54,320 nucleotides of DNA from Candidatus Woesearchaeota archaeon (GCA_002688775.1 NZDH01000015.1:1-54320); one strand, 5' to 3'; positions 26,612 through 36,719 are shown, numbered from the stretch's first letter. Translations and numbers: made by a program. Notes: generated by a model not told the origin, from the sequence alone.

Positions 26612-26911
26612 ATGGGAGAAAGACTAATCATGTTTTCAGGCACTGAATGTGTGCACTGCAAGGAGATGCATCCCTTGATAGACCAGCTGGAAAAGGAGAC
26701 CGGCATAAAGATTGAATATGTTGAAGTCTGGCATAATGCTGAAAATGCGGCTTTTCTTGAGAAAATAGACAAAAATCCTGATGGAAACGTTTTTTGCGGC
26801 GGAATTCCCTTGTTTTACAATGAAAAGACCGGGAAAAAGCTTTGCGGAAACCAGAAATATGAAAAATTAAAGGCGTGGGCCTTAGAAGGTCAAGAACAAA
26901 AAGGTGCTTAG
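26612..26911 (+). CDS. thioredoxin/glutaredoxin-fold protein
   Basis: MFSGTECVHCKEMHPLIDQLE ... CGGIPLFYNEKTGKKLCG. Confidence 0.75.
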   Translation: MGERLIMFSGTECVHCKEMHPLIDQLEKETGIKIEYVEVWHNAENAAFLEKIDKNPDGNVFCGGIPLFYNEKTGKKLCGNQKYEKLKAWALEGQEQKGA

Positions 26912-27006
26912 ATATTCTCAATAATAAAAAATGAAGAATGTGTTAAGGAAAAAATCTAATCAATAAAATTTATAAATCCATTAAAAACTGCTAGTGAGAG
27001 GTAAAT

Positions 27007-28071
27007 ATGCCAAAAAAGGTGCTTAAGGATTTTGAGATTGAATATCTGCAAGTATTAGATGAAAATGGCAATTGTGATGAAAAGTTAATGCCGAAATTGT
27101 CTAATGAGGAAATCAAAAAGATTTACGAGATGATCATTCTAATAAGGGTTTTTGACCAGAAAGCCTTCAATATGCAGCGGCAAGGCAGATTAGGAACTTA
27201 CATCCAGTTCAAGGGCCAGGAAGCAAGCCAGGTTGGCAGTGCTATGGCTTTGAAAGATGATGATTTTGTTTTTCCAATGTACAGGAGCAGCGGCTTGTTG
27301 ATAGCAAGAAAGCATCCGATCGTTCAGGTGCTTCAATATTGGAACGGTGATGAAAGGGGCCTTAAGAGTCCTGACAATGTAAACAATTTTCCGATCTCGA
27401 TCCCTGTCGGGACGCACATGATACATTCTGCCGGCGCTGCATGGGCTGCAAAGCTAAGAGGCACAAAACAGATATCAATCTCATATTTTGGTGATGGAGC
27501 TACTTCAAAAGGTGATTTTCATGAGGCAATGAATTTTGCCGGTGTCTTTAATGTTCCTGCTGTTTTTCTTTGCGAAAACAACCAGTTTGCGATTTCTGTA
27601 CATAGAAAAGATCAGACAAAGTCCGAGACAATTGCGCAGAAAGCGATTGCTTATGGGTTTGAGGGGATACAAGTCGATGGAATGGATGTGTTTGCAGTCT
27701 ACAAAGCAACAAAAGACGCTGTTGACAAGGCAAGGGCCGGAAAAGGACCTACATTGATTGAATGCGTCACATACAGGATGGCAGACCATTCCACTTCTGA
27801 CGATGCATCCCGTTACAGGACAAAAGAAGAAGTGCAGGCCTGGCAAAAAAAGGATCCTGTTGAAAGGCTGGAGAAGTATATGCGCAAAAAAAATTTGCTT
27901 GATGACGCTTACAAGGAAAAAATTTTGAAGCAGTCAAAAGAAACTATTGAAAAAGCAGTAACTCAATTTGAAAAATTAGAGGCTCCTGATCCAAAAGACA
28001 TGTTTAATTATGTTTTTGCTGAAATGACGCCTCAGCAAAAAGAAGAGATGGAGGAATTGTTGGGGAAATAA
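27007..28071 (+). CDS. pdhA: pyruvate/2-oxoacid dehydrogenase E1 alpha
   Basis: ISYFGDGATSKGDFHEAMNFAGVFNVPAVFLCENNQFAIS. Confidence 0.93.
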   Translation: MPKKVLKDFEIEYLQVLDENGNCDEKLMPKLSNEEIKKIYEMIILIRVFDQKAFNMQRQGRLGTYIQFKGQEASQVGSAMALKDDDFVFPMYRSSGLLIARKHPIVQVLQYWNGDERGLKSPDNVNNFPISIPVGTHMIHSAGAAWAAKLRGTKQISISYFGDGATSKGDFHEAMNFAGVFNVPAVFLCENNQFAISVHRKDQTKSETIAQKAIAYGFEGIQVDGMDVFAVYKATKDAVDKARAGKGPTLIECVTYRMADHSTSDDASRYRTKEEVQAWQKKDPVERLEKYMRKKNLLDDAYKEKILKQSKETIEKAVTQFEKLEAPDPKDMFNYVFAEMTPQQKEEMEELLGK

Positions 28072-28072
28072 A

Positions 28073-28495
28073 ATGGAAAACGAGTTTATGAAGTCAAAGA
28101 TCATGTATTGGATAATTATTATATTTACAATTCTTTTGTTGGTCGGTAATTTAATGATATTGTTTGTTGCATTTTCATCGACAAAGCTAGTTTATACATC
28201 AAGTTTAAATGTAGGTGGTGGTTTAACTAGAACTCTCACTGCTGATTCTCCAATTTATTCTGTGCTGGAGCCATATAGTGCTGCTCTAATAGTTTTAGTC
28301 ACATTGGTTGAGATGTCCCTTCTTGGCTATTTCCTTTTTTGTTTTGTGAAAGGAAAGACTAAAACCGGCAAAATCCTTGGAATTGTTTTGTACGGAATTA
28401 TTGCTTTGGTATCTCTGTTTCAACTGAGAATATTAATTGGAGGTATATCTTTGTTGGTGGTTGCTTATCTAGCAAATATTAAAATACGAAAATAA
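28073..28495 (+). CDS. membrane protein within the PDH operon
   Basis: four hydrophobic segments; tightly packed between E1a and E1b. Confidence 0.75.
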   Translation: MENEFMKSKIMYWIIIIFTILLLVGNLMILFVAFSSTKLVYTSSLNVGGGLTRTLTADSPIYSVLEPYSAALIVLVTLVEMSLLGYFLFCFVKGKTKTGKILGIVLYGIIALVSLFQLRILIGGISLLVVAYLANIKIRK

Positions 28496-28496
28496 A

Positions 28497-29471
28497 ATGG
28501 TAGTATCAAACATTGTTCAGGCTGTAACGCACGGATTAAGGCAGGAATTAGCTAGAGATAAGAATGTTGTTGTTCTTGGAGAAGATGTTGGAGTTAATGG
28601 CGGTGTTTTCAGGGCGACAGATGGTTTGCAAAAAGAATTTGGAGCAGACAGGGTTATTGATACTCCTTTAGCAGAACTTGGAATTGTTGGAGCATCAATA
28701 GGATTAGCTGTAAATGGCATGAAGCCTGTCGCTGAAATACAATTTAGTGGATTTATGTATGGTCCATTTGATCAATTATTGAGCCATGCAGCAAGAGTAA
28801 GGATGAGGAGCAGAGGAAGATTCACATGCCCATTGGTTGTAAGAACACCTTACGGAGCAGGGATAAGGGCTTTGGAACTGCACTGCGAATCTGGCGAATC
28901 TATGTTTTCAAATATTGCAGGCCTTAAGATGGTTGTGCCATCAAACCCGTACGACACAAAAGGTTTGTTGGCAGCTGCGATAAGAGATCCTGATCCTGTA
29001 ATCTTCTATGAGCCCATGAGAATATACAGGGCTATAAAACAAGACATTCCTGAAAAAGAATATTTTGTTCCTATTGGAAAGGCCAATGTTCTCCAAGAAG
29101 GAAAGGACCTAACATTAATTGCATGGGGTGCAATGGTTAAAGTCTGCCAAGATGCCCTTGAAAAACTTAACAACAAATACAGCGTTCAATTAATTGATTT
29201 AAGAACAATAAATCCATACGATGCAGAAACTGTACTTGCATCAGTAAAGAAAACCGGGAGATGTGTAATTGTGCATGAAGCAATTAGGACTTGCGGGTTT
29301 GCTGCTGAATTAATCGCTTCTATAAATGAAAAAGCCTTGTTGAATCTAGAAGCCCCTGTTGTAAGAGTTACATCCCCGGATGTACCTTTGCCTTTTGCAA
29401 AGTTAGAGAATTATTTTTTACCTGATGTAAATCGGATTTTGAAAGGGATAGAAAAAGTAATGAGTTTTTAA
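28497..29471 (+). CDS. pdhB: pyruvate/2-oxoacid dehydrogenase E1 beta
   Basis: VVLGEDVGVNGGVFRATDGLQKEFGADRVIDTPLAE. Confidence 0.95.
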   Translation: MVVSNIVQAVTHGLRQELARDKNVVVLGEDVGVNGGVFRATDGLQKEFGADRVIDTPLAELGIVGASIGLAVNGMKPVAEIQFSGFMYGPFDQLLSHAARVRMRSRGRFTCPLVVRTPYGAGIRALELHCESGESMFSNIAGLKMVVPSNPYDTKGLLAAAIRDPDPVIFYEPMRIYRAIKQDIPEKEYFVPIGKANVLQEGKDLTLIAWGAMVKVCQDALEKLNNKYSVQLIDLRTINPYDAETVLASVKKTGRCVIVHEAIRTCGFAAELIASINEKALLNLEAPVVRVTSPDVPLPFAKLENYFLPDVNRILKGIEKVMSF

Positions 29472-29483
29472 ACAAACAATAAA

Positions 29484-30725
29484 ATGCCTTACGAATTTAA
29501 GTTTCCGGATGTTGGAGAAGGGATCCATGAGGGAGAAATAGTTAAATGGCTTGTCAAGGAAGGTGATGAAATAGAAGCTGATGCACCTTTAGGTGAGGTT
29601 GAGACAGACAAAGCTGTTGTTGAGATGCCATCACCAAAAACTGGCAAAATTCTGAAGATTCATGTCAAGGCAGGCGATACGATTAAAGTTGGCGAAACGA
29701 TGGTTACAATTCTTGAGAAAGGTGAAAGCACAGAGAAGCCAATGCAGGTAAAGAAGTCTGAATCAAAAAAAGGTGTCCCTTATACCGGTTCTGTTGTCGG
29801 ATTTCTAGAAGAGGCAAAAGATATAAAACCAGTTCAAACAACACAAGTAAAAACAACAACAAAGGATTCTGGAATAATTGCAACTCCTGCTGTAAGAAAT
29901 CTGGCAAAGCAGAAAAATGTTGAATTATCTATTATAAAAGGAACTGGACCTGAAGGAAGAATTACATTCCAGGATGTAGAAAAGGCAAGTGGCTCAACAA
30001 AAGCTGCTACTGGAATCAAGGTTGTCAAAAAATATGACTTTTTTGGCTATATTGACAGGGTTCCCTTGCATGGCGTAAGAAAAACAGTTGCTAAGAGAAT
30101 GACAGAATCAATATTTACAGGAGCTCAATTAACAAACATGTATGAAACTGATGTAACTGAGCTGTTTGACTTAAGGGAAAAAGAAAAATCAAAATATAAA
30201 AAAGAGGGAATAAAGCTTACTTTCTTCTCTTATTTAGTCAAAATTTGCGCTCTTTGCCTAAAAGATCACCCTTATCTTAATGCTTCATTAGAAGGTGAAG
30301 AAATAATATTAAAAAAATATTACAACATTGGAATTGCTGTTGACACTAAACATGGATTGTACAATCCTGTAATTAAAGGCGCGCAAGAAAAAGATATCAA
30401 AACAATTTCAAAAGAGATTGAAAAATTAGCAAATGATTCAAGAAGCAGAAAAATCAATTTAATGGACTTGAAAGGGAGTTCTTTTTCCATAAGCAATCTC
30501 GGAGCTATTGGCGTTGAATTCTTCACCCCAATTATCAATTATCCGGAAAGCGCCATTTTAGGCGTTGGAAGAATTGTGGAAAAGCCAGTCGTAAGAAACG
30601 GTAAAATAGAGATCAGGAAGATACTTCCCTTATCTTTAACATATGATCACAGGATTGTGGACGGCGCTGAAGCTGCAAGGTTCATGATTGATGTCATGAA
30701 GAGATTGGAGAAATGTGAGTTCTAG
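29484..30725 (+). CDS. pdhC: dihydrolipoamide acyltransferase E2
   Basis: lipoyl domain GEVETDKAVVEMPSP; catalytic LSLTYDHRIVDGAEAARFM. Confidence 0.95.
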   Translation: MPYEFKFPDVGEGIHEGEIVKWLVKEGDEIEADAPLGEVETDKAVVEMPSPKTGKILKIHVKAGDTIKVGETMVTILEKGESTEKPMQVKKSESKKGVPYTGSVVGFLEEAKDIKPVQTTQVKTTTKDSGIIATPAVRNLAKQKNVELSIIKGTGPEGRITFQDVEKASGSTKAATGIKVVKKYDFFGYIDRVPLHGVRKTVAKRMTESIFTGAQLTNMYETDVTELFDLREKEKSKYKKEGIKLTFFSYLVKICALCLKDHPYLNASLEGEEIILKKYYNIGIAVDTKHGLYNPVIKGAQEKDIKTISKEIEKLANDSRSRKINLMDLKGSSFSISNLGAIGVEFFTPIINYPESAILGVGRIVEKPVVRNGKIEIRKILPLSLTYDHRIVDGAEAARFMIDVMKRLEKCEF

Positions 30726-30762
30726 AGTTTATTATCTTTAGTTTTTTATGAAAATATTTATA

Positions 30763-30880
30763 TGTCGGAAATATACTCCCTGTCTATGATAGGTGGATTT
30801 AGTCCAATTATGTTAGATAATAGGGTATATTTCCGATCATGCTCAAAAACCGGGACAAAATTGTCTGTTGGTTTTTGACA
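30763..30880 (+). repeat. dispersed structured element R1, copy 2
   Basis: same 118-nt length as 3851-3968; last ~55 nt nearly identical. Confidence 0.85.
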
Positions 30881-30904
30881 TAAATGATATATTGAATCAG
30901 TTCA

Positions 30905-32041
30905 ATGGTTAAAAGAGATCTTAAAATGGCCATTATTGTGGCAATTGCACTGATTTTTATAATTTCAACCCAATGGATACAAAATAACATTAATAAAGGT
31001 CCATTAATAGAAAATATTGAACTTCCTGAAAATTTCAAAATAGGTATTTTTGCTTCTGATTTAGGAAAAAGTCTTAATTTGCCAGGCCCGAATAGTGGTC
31101 CTAGGTTCATGGAATTCCATGATGATGTTCTGTTTGTCAGCCTTTCCAGTGCAGGCAAGGTAATTGCACTTCCTGATAAAGACAAGGATGGAAAAGCAGA
31201 TGAAGTAATTGAAGTTATCAGCGGCTTGAACAGGCCTCATGGAATTGCCTTTTACAAGGATTATATGTATATTGCCAATGAAGACAGCGTAATCAGGGTC
31301 AAACTTAATGATGATTTTAAAGCTGACATTCCTGATAAAGAGGACTTTACTGACCTGCCAAAAGGAGGCCATTGGACAAGAACTATAAGGGTAAAGGATG
31401 GCAGTTTGTATATCAGCATAGGCTCAAGCTGCAATGTCTGCATTGAAAAGGATGAAAGAAGAGCTTCTATCCTGAAATGCAACCTTGATTTTGGAAGATG
31501 CAATATTTATGCAAGAGGTTTAAGGAATGCTGTTGGATTTGCCTTTCACCCTGAAACTGAAGAATTATATGCAACTGAAAACTCAAGAGATTTGCTTGGA
31601 GAAGACACCCCACCAGACGAAATCAACATTATAGAAAGCAATAAACATTATGGATGGCCATTCTGCTACGGAAAAAATGTTCCTGATCCTGAATTCGGAA
31701 GCGGAAGCTGCGAGCATAGGGAACAATCATTCATTGATCTGCAGGCACATTCTGCGCCATTAGGGTTGGCTTTTAACTTTGGTGGTAATTTTCCTTCAGA
31801 ATATAAAGGTAAATTGTTTGTTGCTTATCATGGCTCCTGGAACAGGAAAGTACCAACTGGTTACAAGATTGTGATGATTGATACTGAGACAAAAGAAGTC
31901 AGTGATTTTGCAACAGGATGGTTGACTGACAAAGAAAAGGTTCTAGGCAGGCCTGTGGATATTATTTTTGACAAAGAAGGTGTGATGTATGTCAGCGATG
32001 ATAATGCCGGCTTGATTTATAGAGTGTCTTCTAAGGGTTAA
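30905..32041 (+). CDS. glucose/sorbosone dehydrogenase-like beta-propeller (membrane-anchored)
   Basis: GLNRPHGIAFYKDYMYIANEDSV...YARGLRNAVGFAFHPETEELYATENSRD. Confidence 0.85.
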   Translation: MVKRDLKMAIIVAIALIFIISTQWIQNNINKGPLIENIELPENFKIGIFASDLGKSLNLPGPNSGPRFMEFHDDVLFVSLSSAGKVIALPDKDKDGKADEVIEVISGLNRPHGIAFYKDYMYIANEDSVIRVKLNDDFKADIPDKEDFTDLPKGGHWTRTIRVKDGSLYISIGSSCNVCIEKDERRASILKCNLDFGRCNIYARGLRNAVGFAFHPETEELYATENSRDLLGEDTPPDEINIIESNKHYGWPFCYGKNVPDPEFGSGSCEHREQSFIDLQAHSAPLGLAFNFGGNFPSEYKGKLFVAYHGSWNRKVPTGYKIVMIDTETKEVSDFATGWLTDKEKVLGRPVDIIFDKEGVMYVSDDNAGLIYRVSSKG

Positions 32042-32098
32042 TTAAAAAAAATAAAAAAAGAAAAAGATAAAATAACCTATGATCTAAGAATTATAAAC

Positions 32099-32245
32099 TT
32101 AGTATCTTGGTTTCTTCTTGCTGTAACAGTCTCTGCAATAAACTGGTCTGCCTTCTTTAGGTTGGAATGGCACTTCTGCATCCGCCCCGCATTCAGAACA
32201 CTTTATCTTATGCATAGTTCTGTTCTCAAAACTTCCATAACGCAT
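32099..32245 (-). CDS. 48-aa CxxC-x17-CxxC zinc-ribbon protein
   Basis: MRYGSFENRTMHKIKCSECGADAEVPFQPKEGRPVYCRDCYSKKKPRY. Confidence 0.85.
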   Translation of the reverse strand: MRYGSFENRTMHKIKCSECGADAEVPFQPKEGRPVYCRDCYSKKKPRY

Positions 32246-32358
32246 TTTTTATACCTCGTTCTACTTAGTTACACATGAAACTTGCCTAGAAATAGCAATT
32301 ATTCCTATGTACCAGCCTATAGTATGAAGCAGGGGTATATAAAGGTATGGTTTAACAT

Positions 32359-33339
32359 CTATTTATCCGGAATAACAGCAACAGTTCTTGATTTAATATC
32401 GACCAAGAATTCCAAACTTTCAACTATGCCGTCATACATGCTATCACAATAACCGTGATTGCAGCTTGTATCATTAATTAAAATAAATCTCTTTGGCTGC
32501 TGTGCCTTTGAAAAAGATTTTATTGCAGATGTTATAGGTATTATATTATCATTAATACTGTGTATCATGACTAATTTTCTAGGAGAAACTAAGTCAATAT
32601 AATGGTCAGAATCGATTGATTTAAGGAAAACATCTCTATTTTGGTCGCCTTTATCTTCAAAATCAAAGCCAGCTGAACTGATTGCTAATACACCATCAAC
32701 TCTTCTGTCAATAGCTGCTGCAATTATTGCAACTCTTCCGCCTAGGCTTTCTCCGGCAATGATTATCCTGTCAGGATCAACAAAAGGAGCGCTGAACAAT
32801 AAGTCGTATGCCCTTAATGCATCATAAATCATAAGATGCTGGACTGGCTCTTTGGCCTGCAAAAAGTCAGCATAATCCTCATCCAAAGAAGGAAAAATTC
32901 CATTTGTTTCTCCAACACCTCTCTGGTCTATAGTAAAAACAGCTGCCCCTAGTTCAGAAATTGTTTTGGCAAGCTCAAGTTCGCTTTCTTTGCTAACACC
33001 AGCGCCGGGCAGTAAAACAACTCCAGGTACTTGATTAGTTACACTTTTAGGCAAAACTAATAATCCATAGACATTGCCCTGTTTGCTTGGAAAAATGATC
33101 TTGCTTATCAATAATGTATCTGTTTCACTGATATTCTCCCTGTTAAATTCGATCATACCTCTGTTTGAAGGGTAAAAAAGATAGCCCCCTTTATCAACAA
33201 GCCATGTGATCTCTTCTCTTTCTTCAGGTCCTTGTTCAACATTTTCTTCAGTGCCCTGTATAGAAATATAATAAAATGCTCCAGCTACTAAAATAACAAT
33301 AAGAACTGCTCCATAAATCAGATTTTTTTTTATTTTCAT
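32359..33339 (-). CDS. secreted/membrane alpha/beta-hydrolase (dienelactone hydrolase-like)
   Basis: N-terminal TM; GVVLLPGAGVSKES; IIIAGESLGGRVAIIAA. Confidence 0.85.
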   Translation of the reverse strand: MKIKKNLIYGAVLIVILVAGAFYYISIQGTEENVEQGPEEREEITWLVDKGGYLFYPSNRGMIEFNRENISETDTLLISKIIFPSKQGNVYGLLVLPKSVTNQVPGVVLLPGAGVSKESELELAKTISELGAAVFTIDQRGVGETNGIFPSLDEDYADFLQAKEPVQHLMIYDALRAYDLLFSAPFVDPDRIIIAGESLGGRVAIIAAAIDRRVDGVLAISSAGFDFEDKGDQNRDVFLKSIDSDHYIDLVSPRKLVMIHSINDNIIPITSAIKSFSKAQQPKRFILINDTSCNHGYCDSMYDGIVESLEFLVDIKSRTVAVIPDK

Positions 33340-34511
33340 AATATTTGAATTATTTTTCTGAAATTTTTATTGTTTTGCTTAATTTTATAAATCTTTGCTA
33401 ATTTAATCAGTTTTTTCCTGTCAATATTTATTTTTTTGTTTTTGAGGATTTCCCCGATATGATATCCCATCAAAAACTGGCAGAATTGAGTTACGTTTTT
33501 AGGACTTTGAACATGATGGGTTCTCTCAAAATCAAGCAAATAAGGCCTGTCTTTGCTGATTATGATATGTTTTACTGGATGGTGCATTTCTTCCTTGTCA
33601 ACTCTTAACTTATCCAATACAAACATTTGTCCAAAAATGTTTTTTATTACTTTTTTAATCTTAGTCTTGCCTGATTTTTCAAGATAATCAACCACAAAAT
33701 CACCGCCTATATATTCGTAGATGAAGTAGCTATTCTCTGACCTCAATAATTTTGGGCCAATTTTATGTTCATTTAATTTTTTCAGCCATTTTGTTTCGTT
33801 TTCAATTCTATTAATTGCCTGGCTTTTTGGATTTTTGGTTTTTATGACTATTTTTTTGTTTCTGAATCCTGTGAACAGCAAGCCACGATGGCCTTTAGTC
33901 AGGTATTTTACATTTTTAATGTTTTTATTCTCAAGTTTTTTCAAAAAATCATTTTTTCTTAATAAATAAACGTAAATATCTTCGAAGAATATGTGAAGTT
34001 TTCCCAATTCTTCAAAATCTAACAAGTTGTTTTTAATGAATTCTTCCACTTTTTCTTTTTTTGTCAATGAAGAGAAAACCACAAGAACAATACCCTCCTT
34101 ATTTAGAAAATTATTGACTTCATCCAGGAATCTTTCAATGACTTCGTAGCCTTTTTTACCGCCTTCTAAAGTCAAGTCCTTAAGCTTTAATTCCTGCGGC
34201 AAATAAGGTGGGTTGAAAATAATTAAATCAAATTTTCCTTTAATATTTTGGAATAAATCCGACTGTAAAAATTTGATTTTTCTGTTTTTTATGGTTTCTT
34301 TGCAATATTTTATCACTCCTTCCTGAATATCTGTTGCCAGAACTGACTTTACATCGCTTTTTTGAGCAGCAGCAACAGCTTGTATTCCTGAACCTGTACC
34401 GATGTCCAGCACTTTGCCTTTAGCATATTGCTTAACGCAGCTTTCGAGGATGGTGCTGTCTTCCTGAGGGTCATAGACTGATTTGCAGCTTTCCATTTTG
34501 TTTGTATGCAA
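33336..34511 (-). CDS. fusion: HemK/PrmC-type methyltransferase + small archaeal protein-kinase-like domain
   Basis: VLDIGTGSGIQAVAAA, LIIFNPPYLPQE; C-term KGHRGLLFTGFRNKKIVIKTK...FIYEYIGGDFVVDYL...PYLLDFERTHH. Confidence 0.8.
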   Translation of the reverse strand: MHTNKMESCKSVYDPQEDSTILESCVKQYAKGKVLDIGTGSGIQAVAAAQKSDVKSVLATDIQEGVIKYCKETIKNRKIKFLQSDLFQNIKGKFDLIIFNPPYLPQELKLKDLTLEGGKKGYEVIERFLDEVNNFLNKEGIVLVVFSSLTKKEKVEEFIKNNLLDFEELGKLHIFFEDIYVYLLRKNDFLKKLENKNIKNVKYLTKGHRGLLFTGFRNKKIVIKTKNPKSQAINRIENETKWLKKLNEHKIGPKLLRSENSYFIYEYIGGDFVVDYLEKSGKTKIKKVIKNIFGQMFVLDKLRVDKEEMHHPVKHIIISKDRPYLLDFERTHHVQSPKNVTQFCQFLMGYHIGEILKNKKINIDRKKLIKLAKIYKIKQNNKNFRKIIQIL

Positions 34512-34558
34512 AATATAATGCTAGAACTGATAGGCCATTATATAAATTATTTGATGTT

Positions 34559-35137
34559 TTATATAGATTGAGTTGGATTGCTGTCTGGCAGATGGACTAT
34601 GATATGTCTTGCGTCACTCACTGTTGTTTTTCTTTCAGAATGGTGTGGCCTTTCTTTAGTGGCTGCTTTAGGATCTTGAGCAGAATGAGTACTTTCACTA
34701 TGCCTAGCAGTATAAAATGGATCTGTCGTAATTCTGAATGAATCCCCATAATTAAACATAAATGAATTGCCTATCAGATCCCCTAAAAGTAACTCGTAAA
34801 GTGAAAAAGGATTGATTGTTTTGTGGTTCCTTAAAATTCTCAATTTTTCTTGTAAACCCATCCTGCCAGGTTCCATTACCCTAATGATTTGATGGCCATT
34901 TTCGTTCAAGTACGTTAAACCATTTATAGATCTGGGGTTTGCAACCCTCACATATACCCTGTCTTTACCATATCTAAAGTATAAATGAACTCCAGTATCA
35001 CGGACTACGCTATCAAGAGTGAATCACCTATATTTGAATAAAGAGCTTTCAGCAACAGGAGAACTTTGTGCCGATGCAGGTGGTTGTATGTCACTAATCA
35101 CAAGAGTTCCGTCTCCCTGCAAAATTGTTTGTAGCAT
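34559..35137 (-). pseudogene. ORF interrupted by one in-frame TGA (35024-35026)
   Basis: MLQTILQGDGTLVISDIQPPASAQSSPVAESSLFKYR*FTLDSVVRDTGVHLYFRYGKDRVYVRVANPRSING... same frame throughout; ATG directly abuts upstream TAA. Confidence 0.55.
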
Positions 35138-35609
35138 TTATTTTCCCTTTCTCCTGTAAAGCCCAATTAACTCAGCTTTTTCAATGATATTGTCTTCCAT
35201 TGCTTTTTCTACAGTGCTTTTATCTGATCCTTCCGGAATGTTGAGTTCAATATCTAAAGCATAAAGCTTGAAGAAATATCTGTGTGTTCCAGAAGGAGGG
35301 CAAGGGCCGCCATATCCTGTCTTGCCCCAGCTGCTGTTTCCACCTGTCCCTTCCGGCTCTGTCCCCTGTTTGATCTCTTTAACGGATGGAGGAATGTTAA
35401 ACACAATCCAGTGATCCCAAACCTTACCGGCAACTGGCACGGCATCAGGATCATCCATAATCAAAGCCAGAGTTTTTGCATTCGGAGGAACTTCACTTAT
35501 AGTCAGCGGACAAGAAATATCTTCACCATCGCAAGTGAATTGTGACGGTATTTCACTATTATCTGTAAATACAGGACTTGTTAATTTCGTATTAAACCAC
35601 CCCGTACAT
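35138..35609 (-). CDS. YbhB/YbcL (PEBP) family protein, apparently frameshifted near N-terminus
   Basis: TKLTSPVFTDNSEIPSQFTCDGEDISCPL...ALIMDDPDAVPVAGKVWDHWIVFNIP...GPCPPSGTHRYFFKLYALD; no in-frame start unless one G of GGGG (35600-35603) is removed. Confidence 0.75.
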
Positions 35610-35664
35610 TATATAAATATTATATAATTTATAAATTTATTGATATTAATTCAAGAATAAGCGG

Positions 35665-35928
35665 CTACTTTTTCTTTTTACTCATGACTTCCCTTAAAAG
35701 AGTGATTTCCTTTTTTAGCAATCGTGTTTCTCCTATATGTTCCTTGATTATTGTGCCTAGCTCTTCCTTAATGCTTTCGTTGCTGTCTGTCAATATTACA
35801 ACAAAAATAAGCAAAAGCCAGAGGAATATAGAAGTCACAAAAGACCAGTTTATAACAGGATTATTCAGGAAAGTGTTGTTTATGAGCAAGAAACCTACAA
35901 CACCTATCAAAATCCCAACGATCAGCAA
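35665..35928 (-). CDS. two-TM protein with coiled coil
   Basis: hydrophobic ORF. Confidence 0.6.
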   Translation of the reverse strand: MLIVGILIGVVGFLLINNTFLNNPVINWSFVTSIFLWLLLIFVVILTDSNESIKEELGTIIKEHIGETRLLKKEITLLREVMSKKKK

Positions 35929-36014
35929 TAATTTCTCAAATAATGTATAGATTCCGCAAATTTTTTAGAGATATACTTGAACATTTACACCAAATCATTT
36001 CAGTTTTTTTATAT

Positions 36015-36719
36015 TTATAAAGCTTTTGATATTTGATTCGAAAGTTCCTCAGCAGCCTTTCCCATATCCTCTGCTTTGTAAATAGCCCTGCCGATTATAG
36101 CATGCCATGAATCAAGTTTTTTTGCTAAATCACTTATGCTGCCGCCTTGTGTTATTAAACCAGGACTGTAAAAAACAGGATTACTTATCTTATTTTTTAT
36201 TATATCATTGTATTCTAACGCTTTTTCCGGTTTATTGCCGGGGATGACAAAATCTTTAACTCCCATTGAAGCTGCAATTTCATAGATTCTTTTAGGGGCA
36301 TTGTCGTCGATGAAGCCATCATCGTTTTTGAGAAAAGACTTGTGGGTCATTTCGCCTCCAATTATAACATTCATTTTTGCCTGCTGTGCTGATTTTATCC
36401 ATGCAATCTCTGTTTCAGGGCCTGCTTGAGGGAATAGAATAACTGCATCAAAGCCTTTGCATGCTTTCATGAATTTTTCACCCATTGCTGGAATGTCAGT
36501 CCCTGCTTTTTGGTGATCATAAATTATCGGCAATTTTGTTATTTCCCGGATAGTTTTTACCACTTTTTCAATCCCAAACGGAATAACAAGCTCGAAGCCT
36601 ATTTTATAGGCGCCAACTCCTTTGACAGAATAAGTGGATTTGACTAATTCTTTTAATTTCTCCAGGCTATCAACATCACAGCTGGGTATTATTGATTTTT
36701 TTAGGTTTATTATCGGCAT
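36015..36719 (-). CDS. pyrF: orotidine 5'-phosphate decarboxylase
   Basis: LPIIYDHQKAGTDIP; position in pyr cluster. Confidence 0.88.
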   Translation of the reverse strand: MPIINLKKSIIPSCDVDSLEKLKELVKSTYSVKGVGAYKIGFELVIPFGIEKVVKTIREITKLPIIYDHQKAGTDIPAMGEKFMKACKGFDAVILFPQAGPETEIAWIKSAQQAKMNVIIGGEMTHKSFLKNDDGFIDDNAPKRIYEIAASMGVKDFVIPGNKPEKALEYNDIIKNKISNPVFYSPGLITQGGSISDLAKKLDSWHAIIGRAIYKAEDMGKAAEELSNQISKAL

